From Palsa-601 sp963801185 (GTDB lineage Bacteria; Actinomycetota; Acidimicrobiia; Acidimicrobiales; Bog-793), in NCBI GenBank assembly GCA_963801185.1, contig CAWDDW010000003.1, positions 434,001-498,000 of the forward strand: a stretch of DNA of 64,000 nucleotides, written 5' to 3'. The translations under genes and the position numbers were made by a program. This document shows, piece by piece, positions 36,625-45,544 of the stretch (positions are counted from its first letter, which is position 1; each line of letters starts with the position of its first letter). Below the pieces are notes generated by a model. It made no database searches. It saw only the letters and a program-made list of their open reading frames with translations, and was not told where the DNA came from.

Positions 36625-36951
36625 TCAGCCGAGCCGCGCTGCCGCCTTCTCGGCCAGCTCCGCCAGCGCTAGGTCGAGCTCCGTGACGCCGCCGGCGTCG
36701 TGGGTGCTCAACACGACGTGCACGCGGTTGTAGACGTTGGACCACTCGGGATGGTGGTTCATCTTCTCGGCGTGCAGCGCCACGGCAGTCATGAACGAGA
36801 ACGCCTCGACGAACCCGGAGAAACTGAACTCCCTCTCGACGCACCACCCCTTCCCCGGCACGTCGGTGACTCTCCACGCCGCCAAGCTGCCCACCGACGA
36901 CAGGCGTCGCTCGATCTCGGCTGGCTCAAGGGGTGCTCTCGAAAGGGCCAT
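36625..36951 (-). CDS. Pterin-4a-carbinolamine dehydratase family protein
   Basis: A 108-residue protein with the PCD fold: FSFSGFVEAFSFMTAVALHA, the active-site EKMNHHPEWSNVYNRV (His-His-Pro-Glu-Trp) and the following LSTHDAGGVTELD strand and helix. The enzyme dehydrates tetrahydropterin carbinolamine, but no phenylalanine hydroxylase is nearby, and many actinobacterial copies have another, unknown role. ATG 36951 gives the family N-terminus. It is divergent from a lipoprotein gene. Confidence 0.9.
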   Translation of the reverse strand: MALSRAPLEPAEIERRLSSVGSLAAWRVTDVPGKGWCVEREFSFSGFVEAFSFMTAVALHAEKMNHHPEWSNVYNRVHVVLSTHDAGGVTELDLALAELAEKAAARLG

Positions 36952-36986
36952 CCCCGATGATCGCACTCGGCACGCTACCGTGCCAC

Positions 36987-38210
36987 ATGACCCATCCGCG
37001 GCCGGCGTTTCGCTCGCTCGGCGCCGTGGCACTGATCGCCACGGCCAGCCTTGCGATCGCCACGGCGGCGTGTTCGTCGAGCTCGGCACCGACGACGAAG
37101 CCGGCTGGCGCGTCCTCCTCGAGCACAACGCTGGCGACCACTTCGATCAGCGAGCAGGCTGTGATCTCGCAGGCCTTCTCCTCACCGCGCCAGCGGAGCG
37201 ACAGCACAGGCACGATCTGGCTGTGCCGCCCCGGGTTGGCGAACGACCCGTGCGCCGGCGACATACAGGTGACATCCGTCGATGCCTCGGGCGCCCACGA
37301 GCTCGTCCCGGGTACCTCGGGAGCGGGCGCGGATGGGATGAAGAAGGTCGACTGTTACTACGTGTACCCGACGGTCAGCGAGGAGAGCGGCGAGAACGCC
37401 GACCTCACCGTCCAGAGCAACGAGATCGGGACCGCGCGGCTCCAGGCTGCTCAGTTCAGCCGTGACTGCAACGTGTGGGCACCGATGTACCGCCAGGTCA
37501 CGGTAGGAGGGCTGTCGAACCCGGGCGATGCTGCCGGACCGCAGCTGGCGTTCCGCAGCGCGCTGGCGGGTTTCGAGGACTACCTCGATCACTTCAACAA
37601 CGGGCGTCCCGTTGTGCTCATAGGTCACTCGCAGGGTGCCGCCATGGTGATCCGGCTGCTCCAGGCGACGATGGACAAGCAGGCGAGCCTGCGCAAGCTG
37701 CTCGTCTCGGCGATCATCCTCGGGGGCAACGTCGTGGTACCGACCGGGAAGCTTGTCGGAGGCTCGTTCCAGCACATTCCCCCTTGCCGATCGGCGACGC
37801 AGACGGGATGTGTGATCGCGTACTCGAGCTTCTTGCAGACTCCGCCGTCGGACACGCTCTTCGGCAAGGCGGGCGAGGGCGTCAGCTTCTTGTCCGGTCA
37901 AACCCAGAGCGCCGGGCTGCAGGTGGTGTGCACGAATCCCGCCTCCCTCGGGGGAGGTACCGGCTCGCTGCTCCCGATCTTCACCAACGGCCCCTCGTAC
38001 GTCGAGTATCCGGATCTCTACAGCGCGAGCTGCAAGCACGTCGGTGACACCACGTGGCTGCAGGTGAACATCGTCGCCAGACCGGGCGATACCCGCCCGA
38101 CCGTGACCGAGCAGCTCGGGCCGCAGTGGGGCCTTCACCTCTACGACGTCAACATGTCGCTCGGCAATCTGGTGCAGGTTGTGGCCGACGAGATCGACTC
38201 GTTCGGGTGA
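36987..38210 (+). CDS. DUF3089-family lipoprotein with lipase-like fold
   Basis: A 407-residue exported protein. Lipobox ATAAC follows a hydrophobic core (about residues 10-28), then a Ser/Thr-rich linker. The DUF3089 domain covers the rest: DGMKKVDCYYVYPTVS, the nucleophile elbow VVLIGHSQGAAMVIRL and a late His in WGLHLYDVN. Eight further Cys suggest disulfides outside the membrane. It is probably a surface-anchored esterase/lipase of unknown substrate. ATG 36987 was chosen; two earlier in-frame starts would lengthen the n-region implausibly. Confidence 0.82.
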   Translation: MTHPRPAFRSLGAVALIATASLAIATAACSSSSAPTTKPAGASSSSTTLATTSISEQAVISQAFSSPRQRSDSTGTIWLCRPGLANDPCAGDIQVTSVDASGAHELVPGTSGAGADGMKKVDCYYVYPTVSEESGENADLTVQSNEIGTARLQAAQFSRDCNVWAPMYRQVTVGGLSNPGDAAGPQLAFRSALAGFEDYLDHFNNGRPVVLIGHSQGAAMVIRLLQATMDKQASLRKLLVSAIILGGNVVVPTGKLVGGSFQHIPPCRSATQTGCVIAYSSFLQTPPSDTLFGKAGEGVSFLSGQTQSAGLQVVCTNPASLGGGTGSLLPIFTNGPSYVEYPDLYSASCKHVGDTTWLQVNIVARPGDTRPTVTEQLGPQWGLHLYDVNMSLGNLVQVVADEIDSFG

Positions 38211-38318
38211 CCCGATTGCGCCGGCAGTCCTTCCGGACCCGGCGGCCGGGGAGCCTGCGGAGCGGCCAAATCGCGGGTCGCCCGGCACGACGGCTGCCAC
38301 GCTGGTACGTTCGCTGCG

Positions 38319-38356
38319 GGGCGGGTGGCGGCCCCTCTGCCCCCGGGGCCCCGCCC
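38319..38356. terminator. GC-rich hairpin between convergent genes
   Basis: GGGCGGG (38319-38325) pairs with CCCGCCC (38350-38356) and encloses a CCCCGGGG core, in the 153-bp gap between the DUF3089 and phosphofructokinase stops. It lacks a U-run, so termination is only possible. Confidence 0.3.
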
Positions 38357-38363
38357 GCTCTCA

Positions 38364-39395
38364 TCAACCGAAGAAAACCTCAGCCACCGACTCGAAGAGT
38401 TCCTTGTCGAGCGTCTTCAGTTGCGCGACCGCTTCCGCGATCGGAACCCGCTCGATCCTCGCCCCGTGGAGCGCCACCATCTCGTTCCAGGCGCCGTCGT
38501 GCACCGCGTCGACGGCCGCAGTCCCGAACCGCGTGGCGAGCACTCGGTCGAACGCGCTCGGCGTCCCGCCGCGCTGAACATGCCCGAGGATGGTGACCCG
38601 CGCTTCGAACCCGACTCGTTTCTCGATCTCCTCGGCGACGGTGTTGCCGATGCCACCGAGCCGGGGATGGCCGAACTGGTCGATCTCGGGCGAGGCGACC
38701 GAGAGCGTGCCCTCGGCCGGCAGGGCCCCCTCGGCCGTCACGACGATGGAGGCGAAGCGACCCTTCGAGTGGCGATGCACCAAGTACGCGCAGACGGCGT
38801 CGATGTCGAAGGGCTCCTCGGGCACGAGGATGGCCGTCGCTCCGCCGGCGATGCCCGAGTAGGTGGCGATCCACCCGGCGTGGCGGCCCATGACCTCGCA
38901 GACGATCACCCGGTTGTGCGACTCGGCAGTCGTGTGCAAGCGGTCTATCGCCTCGGCGGCTATCTGGACGGCCGTATCGAAGCCGATCGTCACATCCGTG
39001 GCGGACAGGTCGTTGTCGATCGTCTTCGGGATGCCCACTACGTGCACTCCTGACGCACCGAGCTGGTTCGCAACACCGAGCGTGTCCTCGCCGCCTATTG
39101 CGACCAGAGCGTCGATGCCGTCCCGCTCGAGCGTCGCGATCACTTGTTGAGGGCCGCCGTCGATCCTGAAGGGATTCGTCCGTGAGGTACCGAGGATCGT
39201 GCCCCCTCGGGGGAGGATGCCGCGGCACCGCTGGACGTCGAGCGGCATGCTTTCGCCATCGATGAGGCCGCGCCAGCCGTCGAGGTAGCCGACCACCTCG
39301 TCATCGTGACCAACCTCGCACTTGCGCACGACTGCCCGGATCGCTGCATTCAATCCCGGACAGTCACCGCCGCCTGTGAGCACTCCGACGCGCAT
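38364..39395 (-). CDS. pfkA: 6-phosphofructokinase, PPi-type signature
   Basis: A 343-residue phosphofructokinase with GVLTGGGDCPGLNAAIR at the start, ALVAIGGEDTLGVAN, the catalytic GIPKTIDNDL and GHVQRGG near the end. Residue 104 is Asp (GGED) and residue 124 is Lys (PKTIDND). In the family, Gly104/Gly124 mark ATP enzymes and Asp104/Lys124 the pyrophosphate enzymes, so this copy probably uses PPi and works reversibly. It converts fructose-6-phosphate to the 1,6-bisphosphate. It lies alone, 52 bp after the LLM oxidoreductase in the same direction. Confidence 0.93.
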   Translation of the reverse strand: MRVGVLTGGGDCPGLNAAIRAVVRKCEVGHDDEVVGYLDGWRGLIDGESMPLDVQRCRGILPRGGTILGTSRTNPFRIDGGPQQVIATLERDGIDALVAIGGEDTLGVANQLGASGVHVVGIPKTIDNDLSATDVTIGFDTAVQIAAEAIDRLHTTAESHNRVIVCEVMGRHAGWIATYSGIAGGATAILVPEEPFDIDAVCAYLVHRHSKGRFASIVVTAEGALPAEGTLSVASPEIDQFGHPRLGGIGNTVAEEIEKRVGFEARVTILGHVQRGGTPSAFDRVLATRFGTAAVDAVHDGAWNEMVALHGARIERVPIAEAVAQLKTLDKELFESVAEVFFG

Positions 39396-39447
39396 GTCGC
39401 CTCCTTCGGCCAGACCTACGTCATGGTCCCATACAGACGGGCACCCC

Positions 39448-40383
39448 CTACACGAAGGGCATCACGTGGTCCGCGACGTACGCGACGTGGTCGAGATCGG
39501 TGAGGTCGAGGACCTGCAAGTAGGCCCGGGACGCGCCGGCGGCGGCGTACGACTGCAGGCAGGCGATCACCTCGTCGGGGGTGCCGGCGGCGCCGTGTGC
39601 CCGCAGCTCGGGCGGCTCGCGCCCGATCGCCCGCGAGCGCCGCTCGACCTCCGCCTCGTCGGCTCCGCAGCACAGCACGAGCGCGACGGACCGGCGAAGC
39701 GACGAGGGGTCCCGCCCGATTCGCTCGCACGCCTCGTCGGCAAGCCCGTAGAGCCGGGCGCAGTGGTCGGCCGCAGCGAACGGCACATTGAGCTCATCCG
39801 CGTAACGGGCAGCCAACTCAGGAGTGCGCCGCTGCCCGTGACCGCCGACGATGACAGGTGGCCGAGGCTCTTGCATCGGCTTCGGGAGCGCAGGGCTCGA
39901 CTCCAGCTGATAGTGCTTGCCGGCAAAGGAATAGGTCTCCCCGGCCTTCGTCTCCCAGAGCCCCGTGATGATCTCGAGCTGTTCGGTCAGCCGTTCGAAA
40001 CGCTCGCCGAGCCCTGGGAACGGAATCCCGTAGGCACGGTGCTCCGCCTCGAACCAGCCCGCGCCGAGACCTAGCTCGACGCGGCCGCCGCTCATCGCGT
40101 CGACCTGTGCAACCGAGATCGCGAGCGGGCCGGGAAGGCGGAAGGTGGCCGCCGTCAGCAAGGTACCGAGCCGGATCCGCTCGGTGTCACGAGCGAGCCC
40201 TGCAAGGGTCACCCAGGCATCGGTCGGGCCGGGGCCCGGGCCGGAGCTGCCCATGTGCAAGAAGTGGTCCGAGCGGAAGAAAGCGTCGTACCCCGTGGAC
40301 TCCGCCACGCGGGCAACCGCCAGCAGCTGGTCGTAGGTGGCGCCCTGTTGCGGCTCGGTGAAAATTCGCAGTTGCATGCTCAC
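39448..40383 (-). CDS. LLM-class (luciferase-like) F420-type oxidoreductase
   Basis: The 311-residue protein has the bacterial luciferase barrel: AESTGYDAFFRSDHFL, RIRLGTLLTAATFRLPGPLA, the SGGRVELGLGAGWFEAEH segment and GERFERLTEQLEIITGLW, followed by PPVIVGGHGQRRTPELAARY. This is the F420-dependent 'TIGR03560'-like branch typical of actinobacteria. It would reduce or oxidise an unknown organic substrate with F420. The start ATG (40383) gives the family N-terminus QLRIFTEPQ. Confidence 0.88.
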   Translation of the reverse strand: MSMQLRIFTEPQQGATYDQLLAVARVAESTGYDAFFRSDHFLHMGSSGPGPGPTDAWVTLAGLARDTERIRLGTLLTAATFRLPGPLAISVAQVDAMSGGRVELGLGAGWFEAEHRAYGIPFPGLGERFERLTEQLEIITGLWETKAGETYSFAGKHYQLESSPALPKPMQEPRPPVIVGGHGQRRTPELAARYADELNVPFAAADHCARLYGLADEACERIGRDPSSLRRSVALVLCCGADEAEVERRSRAIGREPPELRAHGAAGTPDEVIACLQSYAAAGASRAYLQVLDLTDLDHVAYVADHVMPFV

Positions 40384-40452
40384 CGTCTAGCGGCGCGGAA
40401 CCCGCAGCCGGGCCAGGTGCCCGAGGCCGTCCTCACCGCTTGAGCGTTGGTC

Positions 40453-41061
40453 TCAGGAGCCGGCGGGGAACCCGGAAAGACCGGCGTCGAGCTCGACGCG
40501 GAGCGTGTTCAGCGTCATTGCGACGAGGTGATAGTGCCCGACGAGCATGGGCAGCTCGATGAGCTGAGCCGTGTCGTATCTCGCCGCAAGTGCCAACCAG
40601 GTGTCGTCCGTGATCGAATACCGGGCGTGCAGCTCGTCAGCAGCCCGGAGCAGCGTCGCGTCGAAGGGATCCCACCCGGCCGCATCGGGGCCGTCCACGA
40701 CCCTTCCTATCTCGCTGGGGGTAAGCCCGCATCGCCCGCCGATCACCACGTGCTGGGCCCACTCGTACTCGGCCTGGCAGTTCCAACCGGTCCTGAGGAT
40801 CACGAGCTCGCGCTCCCGCGGAGGGATCTTGCCGTTCAGGAGCTTCCCGCCGAACGGAAGCCACCGGCGGAACACCCCCTCGGCGCGAACCAATGTCGCG
40901 AAGATGTTGGCATCAGGCCCTGTGCCGGCCTGGGCCTGATCAAGCAGCTCGCGCACGGTCCCGACCCGCTCCTCAACCGGAACCGGCGCGATCCGGGGAC
41001 CCCTCGTGCTCGGGGATCCGACTCCGCTCTCGGGCACGTCATTCATCGAGTCGTGAGGCAT
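40453..41061 (-). CDS. Carboxymuconolactone decarboxylase family protein
   Basis: A 202-residue protein; residues about 35-190 are a CMD/AhpD-like fold. LNGKIPPRERELVILRTGWN is diagnostic, followed by CQAEYEWAQHVVIGGRCGL with the acidic, Cys and His residues of the motif, though the second Cys of peroxidase members is missing. It is therefore not an AhpD-type peroxidase. Many relatives act in aromatic degradation or are uncharacterised. Several ATGs lie close together (41097, 41061, 41046). The gene is divergent from, and nearly touches, the flippase-like gene. Confidence 0.8.
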   Translation of the reverse strand: MPHDSMNDVPESGVGSPSTRGPRIAPVPVEERVGTVRELLDQAQAGTGPDANIFATLVRAEGVFRRWLPFGGKLLNGKIPPRERELVILRTGWNCQAEYEWAQHVVIGGRCGLTPSEIGRVVDGPDAAGWDPFDATLLRAADELHARYSITDDTWLALAARYDTAQLIELPMLVGHYHLVAMTLNTLRVELDAGLSGFPAGS

Positions 41062-41069
41062 CGCGAAAT

Positions 41070-43448
41070 GTGAGCACAGACCGAGCCCTCGAGCCAAACG
41101 GAGATTCGCTAGCAGTGACCGGCTCGCTTGACCCGGACCAGGTAGACGCGCGCGTCCACCGGCCGACCGACCTGCTCGCGGCGATTGTCGCTGTGACAGT
41201 GCTGGCGCTCGCCCTGCTGGCGGCGCACTTGCTGCCCGGCACTGCCGAGACGCTCACCCGGCGGGTGGCAAGTGCCGTACGCCACCTCCCTCGGATCCTC
41301 GTGTTCGCATGTGGAGGCATCGCCGCCCTGTCGGCACTGGCGCTGCTCGTGACGATCGCCTTCTCGCTCGCGCGCCGCCGGCGCGGGGACGGCGTGAACG
41401 CGATCGTGAGCGGCCTCGCCACCATGTTCCTCGGCATCGGCCTCATCGCCGACTGGCACACGTTCCCGGGCGGCATCGCGACGGCGATGCTCTACCGGAC
41501 CGACGGCTCCACCCTCGTCCGCGACGCAGTGATCGTCGCCCTCGTGACCGGCTCCGATACCGCCCGCTACTCGGGATGGGGGCGCTACTGCACCATCGTC
41601 GTGAGCGCCGTGCTCGTGACCGGGCTGGCGCTCGACGAGATCACCCTCTTCGGCGTCCTCGTGGCAGCCCTCGTCGGATACTCAGCAGGCCTCCTCACTC
41701 GTTTCGCTCGTCGCGCCACCGTTAGCCGGCCGAGTGTGGAGTCGCTCGTGCGGGGACTGCGCCGGGCGGGGGTGGATGTGAAGAGCCTCGAGCGGCTCGA
41801 TGACGACGGGCACGAGTTGACGGGTTCCCTCGCCGACGGCCGGCAGATCGTCCTGCAGGCGTCCGGTCGTGAGGTGCACGGAGCCGGCGCGATCCTCCGG
41901 CTCTGGTCGGTCGTTCGCTTGCGCAGCGCGGCAACCGGACGGCAGCCGATCAGCCTCAGGGCGGCGCTCGAGACCGAGGCGCTCGCGAGCCTGATGGCCT
42001 CCAATACCGGCGTCGTCGCGCCTCGCGTGTTGCTGCTCGCCCACTTCGAGCCCGACACGCTCGTGCTCGCCCGCGAGAGGCTCGACGGCCGGACTCTCGA
42101 CGACGGGGCGACATCCGACGAGGTCGAGAGGCTCTTCGGTTCCCTTCGGCGGCTGCACGAGATCGGAGTAGCCCATCGGGACCTCCGGGCGGAGAACCTC
42201 CTCTGCGACACGGGCGACGGCCAGGTCGGGTTCCGGTCGCTCGAGAGCGCCGTCGTGGGCGCGGGCGAGCTGGTGCGCCGGCTCGACCTCGCCCAGATGC
42301 TGACCTCGGCCGCCTCGGTCCTCGGCGCCGGGCAGGCCGTCGCGGCCATGCGTGCGGGGTACCAACCGAACGACGAGCAGTCGATCGCTGCCATCTTGCA
42401 ACCGCTCGCGCTGAGGAGCTGGGGTTGGACCGAGATGCGCGAAGCTCGCGCCGGCCTCGCCGACGTCCGCCGCGAGCTCATCGGCGAGAGCACGGCCGAC
42501 ATCCCGGAGGTCCAACTCGCGCGTTTCCGCTGGCGCACCGTGGCGGTGGTGATCGCGGCAGTAGTTGCTGCGTTTCTGTTGGTAGGCCAGTTGTCGCGGG
42601 TGAACCTGATCGGCGCCCTGCGGCGCGCTGACTGGACCTGGTTCCTCGTGGCGATCCTGGGCTCGGCGGTCACCTATCTCGGGTCGGCCTTGAACCTGCT
42701 CGCCTTCGTCCCGGCGCGTGTGTCGGTCCTGAAGGGGACCCTCGTCGAGCTGTCGGGCGCGTTCTTCGGGCTCGTGACGCCACCGACGGTCGGCCACGTC
42801 GCCGTGAACGGCCGTTTCCTTCACAAGCAAGGGATCGACTCCGCCGTCACGGCGACGGCACTCGGTCTTTCGCAGCTCGTCAACTTCATCACGACGGTCG
42901 CGCTCATCCTCGTGGCGGCACTGCTCACCGGGTCCGGCGTCGGCAGCGTGAAGATCGTCCCGTCGCCTCGTCTGCTGGCAGTCCTGGGCGTCCTCGTTGC
43001 CGTCGGGGCGGCCTTGATCACCGTCGTCCCCTGGACGAAGGACCTCTTCTGGAAGCGACTGTGGCCCCGCGTCCGGGGGGCCTGGCCGCAGTTCCTCGAT
43101 GTGCTCTCCCAGCCTCTCCGGCTGTTCGAAGGCGTTGGCGGCAACCTCCTGCTCACCGCCAGCTACGTGCTCGCCCTCATCGCAGCCCTACACGCCGTGA
43201 ACGCCCATCCACCGATAATCGCGACGGCAGCTGTCTTCATGGCGGGCAACACGATCGGCGCCGCAGCGCCGACCCCGGGTGGCCTCGGCGCCGTCGAGGC
43301 GGTCATGGTCGCCGGCCTCACGGCGGTCGGGATCCCGGCTCACGAGGCAGTCCCGGGAGTGCTGCTCTTCCGCATCGCGACCTTCTGGCTTCCCATCATC
43401 CCAGGATGGGGCATCTTCATGTTGCTCCAGCGAAGAGAGATCCTCTGA
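41070..43448 (+). CDS. Kinase-like and UPF0104/flippase-like membrane protein
   Basis: A 792-residue protein. Two or three pairs of membrane helices (about 30-60, 75-100, 105-125, 165-210) come first. A soluble domain follows (about 220-490) with a kinase-like catalytic loop AHRDLRAENLL and VVAPRVLLLAHFEPDTLVL. The last 280 residues are a UPF0104/lysylphosphatidylglycerol-synthase-type membrane domain: LSGAFFGLVTPPTVGHVAVNG, then AAAPTPGGLGAVEAVMVAGL. Such C-terminal domains flip lipids. The kinase fold lacks an obvious DFG (VGFRSLES in place), so phosphotransfer is doubtful. GTG 41070 was chosen. Confidence 0.82.
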   Translation: MSTDRALEPNGDSLAVTGSLDPDQVDARVHRPTDLLAAIVAVTVLALALLAAHLLPGTAETLTRRVASAVRHLPRILVFACGGIAALSALALLVTIAFSLARRRRGDGVNAIVSGLATMFLGIGLIADWHTFPGGIATAMLYRTDGSTLVRDAVIVALVTGSDTARYSGWGRYCTIVVSAVLVTGLALDEITLFGVLVAALVGYSAGLLTRFARRATVSRPSVESLVRGLRRAGVDVKSLERLDDDGHELTGSLADGRQIVLQASGREVHGAGAILRLWSVVRLRSAATGRQPISLRAALETEALASLMASNTGVVAPRVLLLAHFEPDTLVLARERLDGRTLDDGATSDEVERLFGSLRRLHEIGVAHRDLRAENLLCDTGDGQVGFRSLESAVVGAGELVRRLDLAQMLTSAASVLGAGQAVAAMRAGYQPNDEQSIAAILQPLALRSWGWTEMREARAGLADVRRELIGESTADIPEVQLARFRWRTVAVVIAAVVAAFLLVGQLSRVNLIGALRRADWTWFLVAILGSAVTYLGSALNLLAFVPARVSVLKGTLVELSGAFFGLVTPPTVGHVAVNGRFLHKQGIDSAVTATALGLSQLVNFITTVALILVAALLTGSGVGSVKIVPSPRLLAVLGVLVAVGAALITVVPWTKDLFWKRLWPRVRGAWPQFLDVLSQPLRLFEGVGGNLLLTASYVLALIAALHAVNAHPPIIATAAVFMAGNTIGAAAPTPGGLGAVEAVMVAGLTAVGIPAHEAVPGVLLFRIATFWLPIIPGWGIFMLLQRREIL

Positions 43449-43458
43449 GCCGCCGCCC

Positions 43459-43510
43459 TTGACTTCCGACTCTTCGAGAGTTATCTTTCGAGAGATGTCT
43501 ATCGATAACT
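43459..43510 (+). promoter_or_regulatory. Promoter with inverted repeat before the ArsR-MFS operon
   Basis: TTGACT (43459-43464) and TATCTT (43482-43487) with a 17-bp spacer form a plausible promoter. AGTTATC (43479-43485) and GATAACT (43504-43510) make a perfect inverted repeat with 18-bp spacing that covers the -10. The stretch is AT-rich compared with its surroundings, as an ArsR-type operator would be. Confidence 0.45.
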
Positions 43511-43574
43511 TTATCTCGAAACTTATGCGAGACCGGTTCTCCGGGCGATACCCCGGCCGCCGAGCCAGGTTCCT

Positions 43575-44258
43575 GTGCCCTTCCGAGGTGCACCCTCAGC
43601 CGGGTCGCCTCCCCCGGTGACCCCGGGAGAGATCGGGTCCTCCGAGGTACTGGCTGCTCCTCAGGATCCCGCACCTTCGGTGCGCGAGCTGACGGGTGCC
43701 CAGGAGATGCGCGCCCTCAGCCATCCGGTCCGCTTGGCGTTGCTCGAAGTCCTGAGCCTCGAAGGCGCGATGACGGCTACAGAGGCCGGTGAGTACATCG
43801 GAGAGTCGGCGACGACCTGTTCGTTCCACCTGCGCCAGCTGGCCAAGTACGGCTTCGTCGAGGAAGCCGGGAAAGGGGCAGGCCGGCGCCGCCCGTGGAA
43901 GCTGGTGCAACGAGGAATGCGGGTCTCGGGCGTAGGGGACCCGGAATCGTCGATCGCAGCGAACGAGCTCAAGCGGCTCGTCTCGGCGCGGTGGATACAG
44001 CGCAGCGAGCAGTGGTCGGCCGTGCAGCACCTCGATCCCGTCTGGGCGGAGGTCCCTGACGTCGTCGAGATGGTGGCGTTTCTCACCGCGGACGAAGTGG
44101 CCGCGGTGGCACTCGAGTTCCTTGGCATCCTCGGGCGCTTCGAGGACCGGAAGGGCCACCTTGGCAACCGGCCACCGGGCGCCAGGCCCATCGAGTCGGT
44201 CCTGTTGATGCATCCGCTCCTCGGACAACCAGCACCGCAGCCGCCCGCCCTGCCATGA
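43575..44258 (+). CDS. ArsR-like winged-helix transcriptional regulator
   Basis: A 227-residue regulator. The winged helix spans about 40-110: MRALSHPVRLALLEVLSLEG, TATEAGEYIGESATTCSFHL as recognition helix, and the wing GAGRRRPWKL. The C-terminal half is helical and probably senses or dimerises. The start is uncertain: GTG 43575 is the first, GTG 43617 the second; neither has a clear ribosome site. It overlaps the MFS gene by four bases, so it probably controls that exporter, binding the inverted repeat upstream. Confidence 0.78.
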   Translation: MPFRGAPSAGSPPPVTPGEIGSSEVLAAPQDPAPSVRELTGAQEMRALSHPVRLALLEVLSLEGAMTATEAGEYIGESATTCSFHLRQLAKYGFVEEAGKGAGRRRPWKLVQRGMRVSGVGDPESSIAANELKRLVSARWIQRSEQWSAVQHLDPVWAEVPDVVEMVAFLTADEVAAVALEFLGILGRFEDRKGHLGNRPPGARPIESVLLMHPLLGQPAPQPPALP

Positions 44259-45544
44259 AGGAGCTGCTGAAGCAGAAGAACGCCCGAATCTACCTCGCGG
44301 GCCAATCCTTCTCCCTCCTCGGCGACACGTCACTTTGGCTTGCACTCGGGATCTGGGTGAAAGAGCTCACGGGCAGCGCCGGACAAGCCGGCCTCGTCTT
44401 CTTCTTCTTCGCCCTCTCGGGGCTCTTCGCGCCGATCGCCGGCCTCGTGGTCGACCGCGTGCGCCGCCGCCCGCTGCTGTTCTGGGTGAACCTCCTGACC
44501 GGTGTGATGGTGCTGGCGCTCTTCGCCGTCCACAGCCGAGACCAGGTCTGGGTCATCTACGTCGTCATGTTCTTCTACGGGCTCTCATACTGCTTCCTCG
44601 GCTCGGGCCAGTCAGCGCTGCTCAAGGTCATGCTCCCCGAGGAGCTCCTAGGCGATGCGAACGGGATGCTCAGCACCGTGCGTGAGGGACTGCGCCTCGT
44701 CGCTCCGCTCGTGGGCGCCGGGCTGTTCGCCGTCGTCGGCGGGCACGTGATCGCCGTCATCGACGCGGGGACCTTCTTCGTCGCGTCGGCGAGCTTGCTC
44801 TTCGTCCGCGTGGACGAGAGGGTCGTCGAGCGACCCACCGAAGGAGTGGAGGCCGAGGCGGCGCACTGGTGGGCGGAGGTGACCGCCGGGATCCGCCACA
44901 TCTGGCGGACCACGGTGCTGCGCCAGATCCTCATCGGCACGAGCATTGCGTTGATGGTGGTGGGTTTCTTCGAGTCGCTGTGCTTCGCCATCGTCCAACA
45001 CGGTCTGCACCGGCCGCCTACCTTCCTCGGTGTGCTCCTGGCGGTCCAAGGCTGCGGTGCGGTCGGCGGCGGCTTGAGTGCCGCGGCTTTCATGCGCAGG
45101 GCCGGCCCCGGGGTGATGGTCGGCATCGGCCTCAGCCTCCTCGCACTGGGCAGCACTTTGCTGATCCCGGCATCGATGCCCTTCGTCTTCGTGGGCATCG
45201 TGCTCGTCGGGATATCCATCCCATGGATCGTCGTCGGCATCTACACCGTCTTGCAGCTGCGGACGCCGAACGACCTCCAGGGCAGGGTGTACTCGGCTGC
45301 CGATACCGTCCTGTCCGTGCCCCAGACGTTCTCGATCGGCCTCGGTGCCATCCTCGTCAGCTTCGTCGACTACCGCCTGCTCCTCGTGCTGGTGGCCTTC
45401 GTGCTGGCGATGTCGGCGGTCTACCTGCTCACCCGCAGCGAGCAGCGGGTGGGCCTCGAGCAGGCGCCGGTCCCGGCGGTCGCGGCAGGCTCGTCGGCTC
45501 TGCCGGCCACTCCCGCTGGCCCAGCGGAAAGGGAAGCCTCGTGA
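44255..45544 (+). CDS. MFS transporter (probable exporter)
   Basis: A 429-residue permease with about 12 hydrophobic segments. The loop 2-3 motif is seen as GLVVDRVRRRPLLFW (about 62-76), typical of the MFS drug-export group. The N-terminus MKELLKQKNARIYLAGQSFS is that of the MFS_3/tetracycline-exporter-like group. It is translated from an ATGA overlap with the ArsR-like regulator and overlaps the SDR gene at GTGA, so it belongs to a four-gene unit. The substrate is unknown; efflux of a compound sensed by the regulator is the simplest model. Confidence 0.85.
   Translation: MKELLKQKNARIYLAGQSFSLLGDTSLWLALGIWVKELTGSAGQAGLVFFFFALSGLFAPIAGLVVDRVRRRPLLFWVNLLTGVMVLALFAVHSRDQVWVIYVVMFFYGLSYCFLGSGQSALLKVMLPEELLGDANGMLSTVREGLRLVAPLVGAGLFAVVGGHVIAVIDAGTFFVASASLLFVRVDERVVERPTEGVEAEAAHWWAEVTAGIRHIWRTTVLRQILIGTSIALMVVGFFESLCFAIVQHGLHRPPTFLGVLLAVQGCGAVGGGLSAAAFMRRAGPGVMVGIGLSLLALGSTLLIPASMPFVFVGIVLVGISIPWIVVGIYTVLQLRTPNDLQGRVYSAADTVLSVPQTFSIGLGAILVSFVDYRLLLVLVAFVLAMSAVYLLTRSEQRVGLEQAPVPAVAAGSSALPATPAGPAEREAS

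Noticed and set aside
40893..41069. N-terminal extension of the flippase-like protein
   Set aside because: Overlaps the divergent CMD-family gene and gives Arg-rich low-complexity sequence; GTG 41070 is more plausible.
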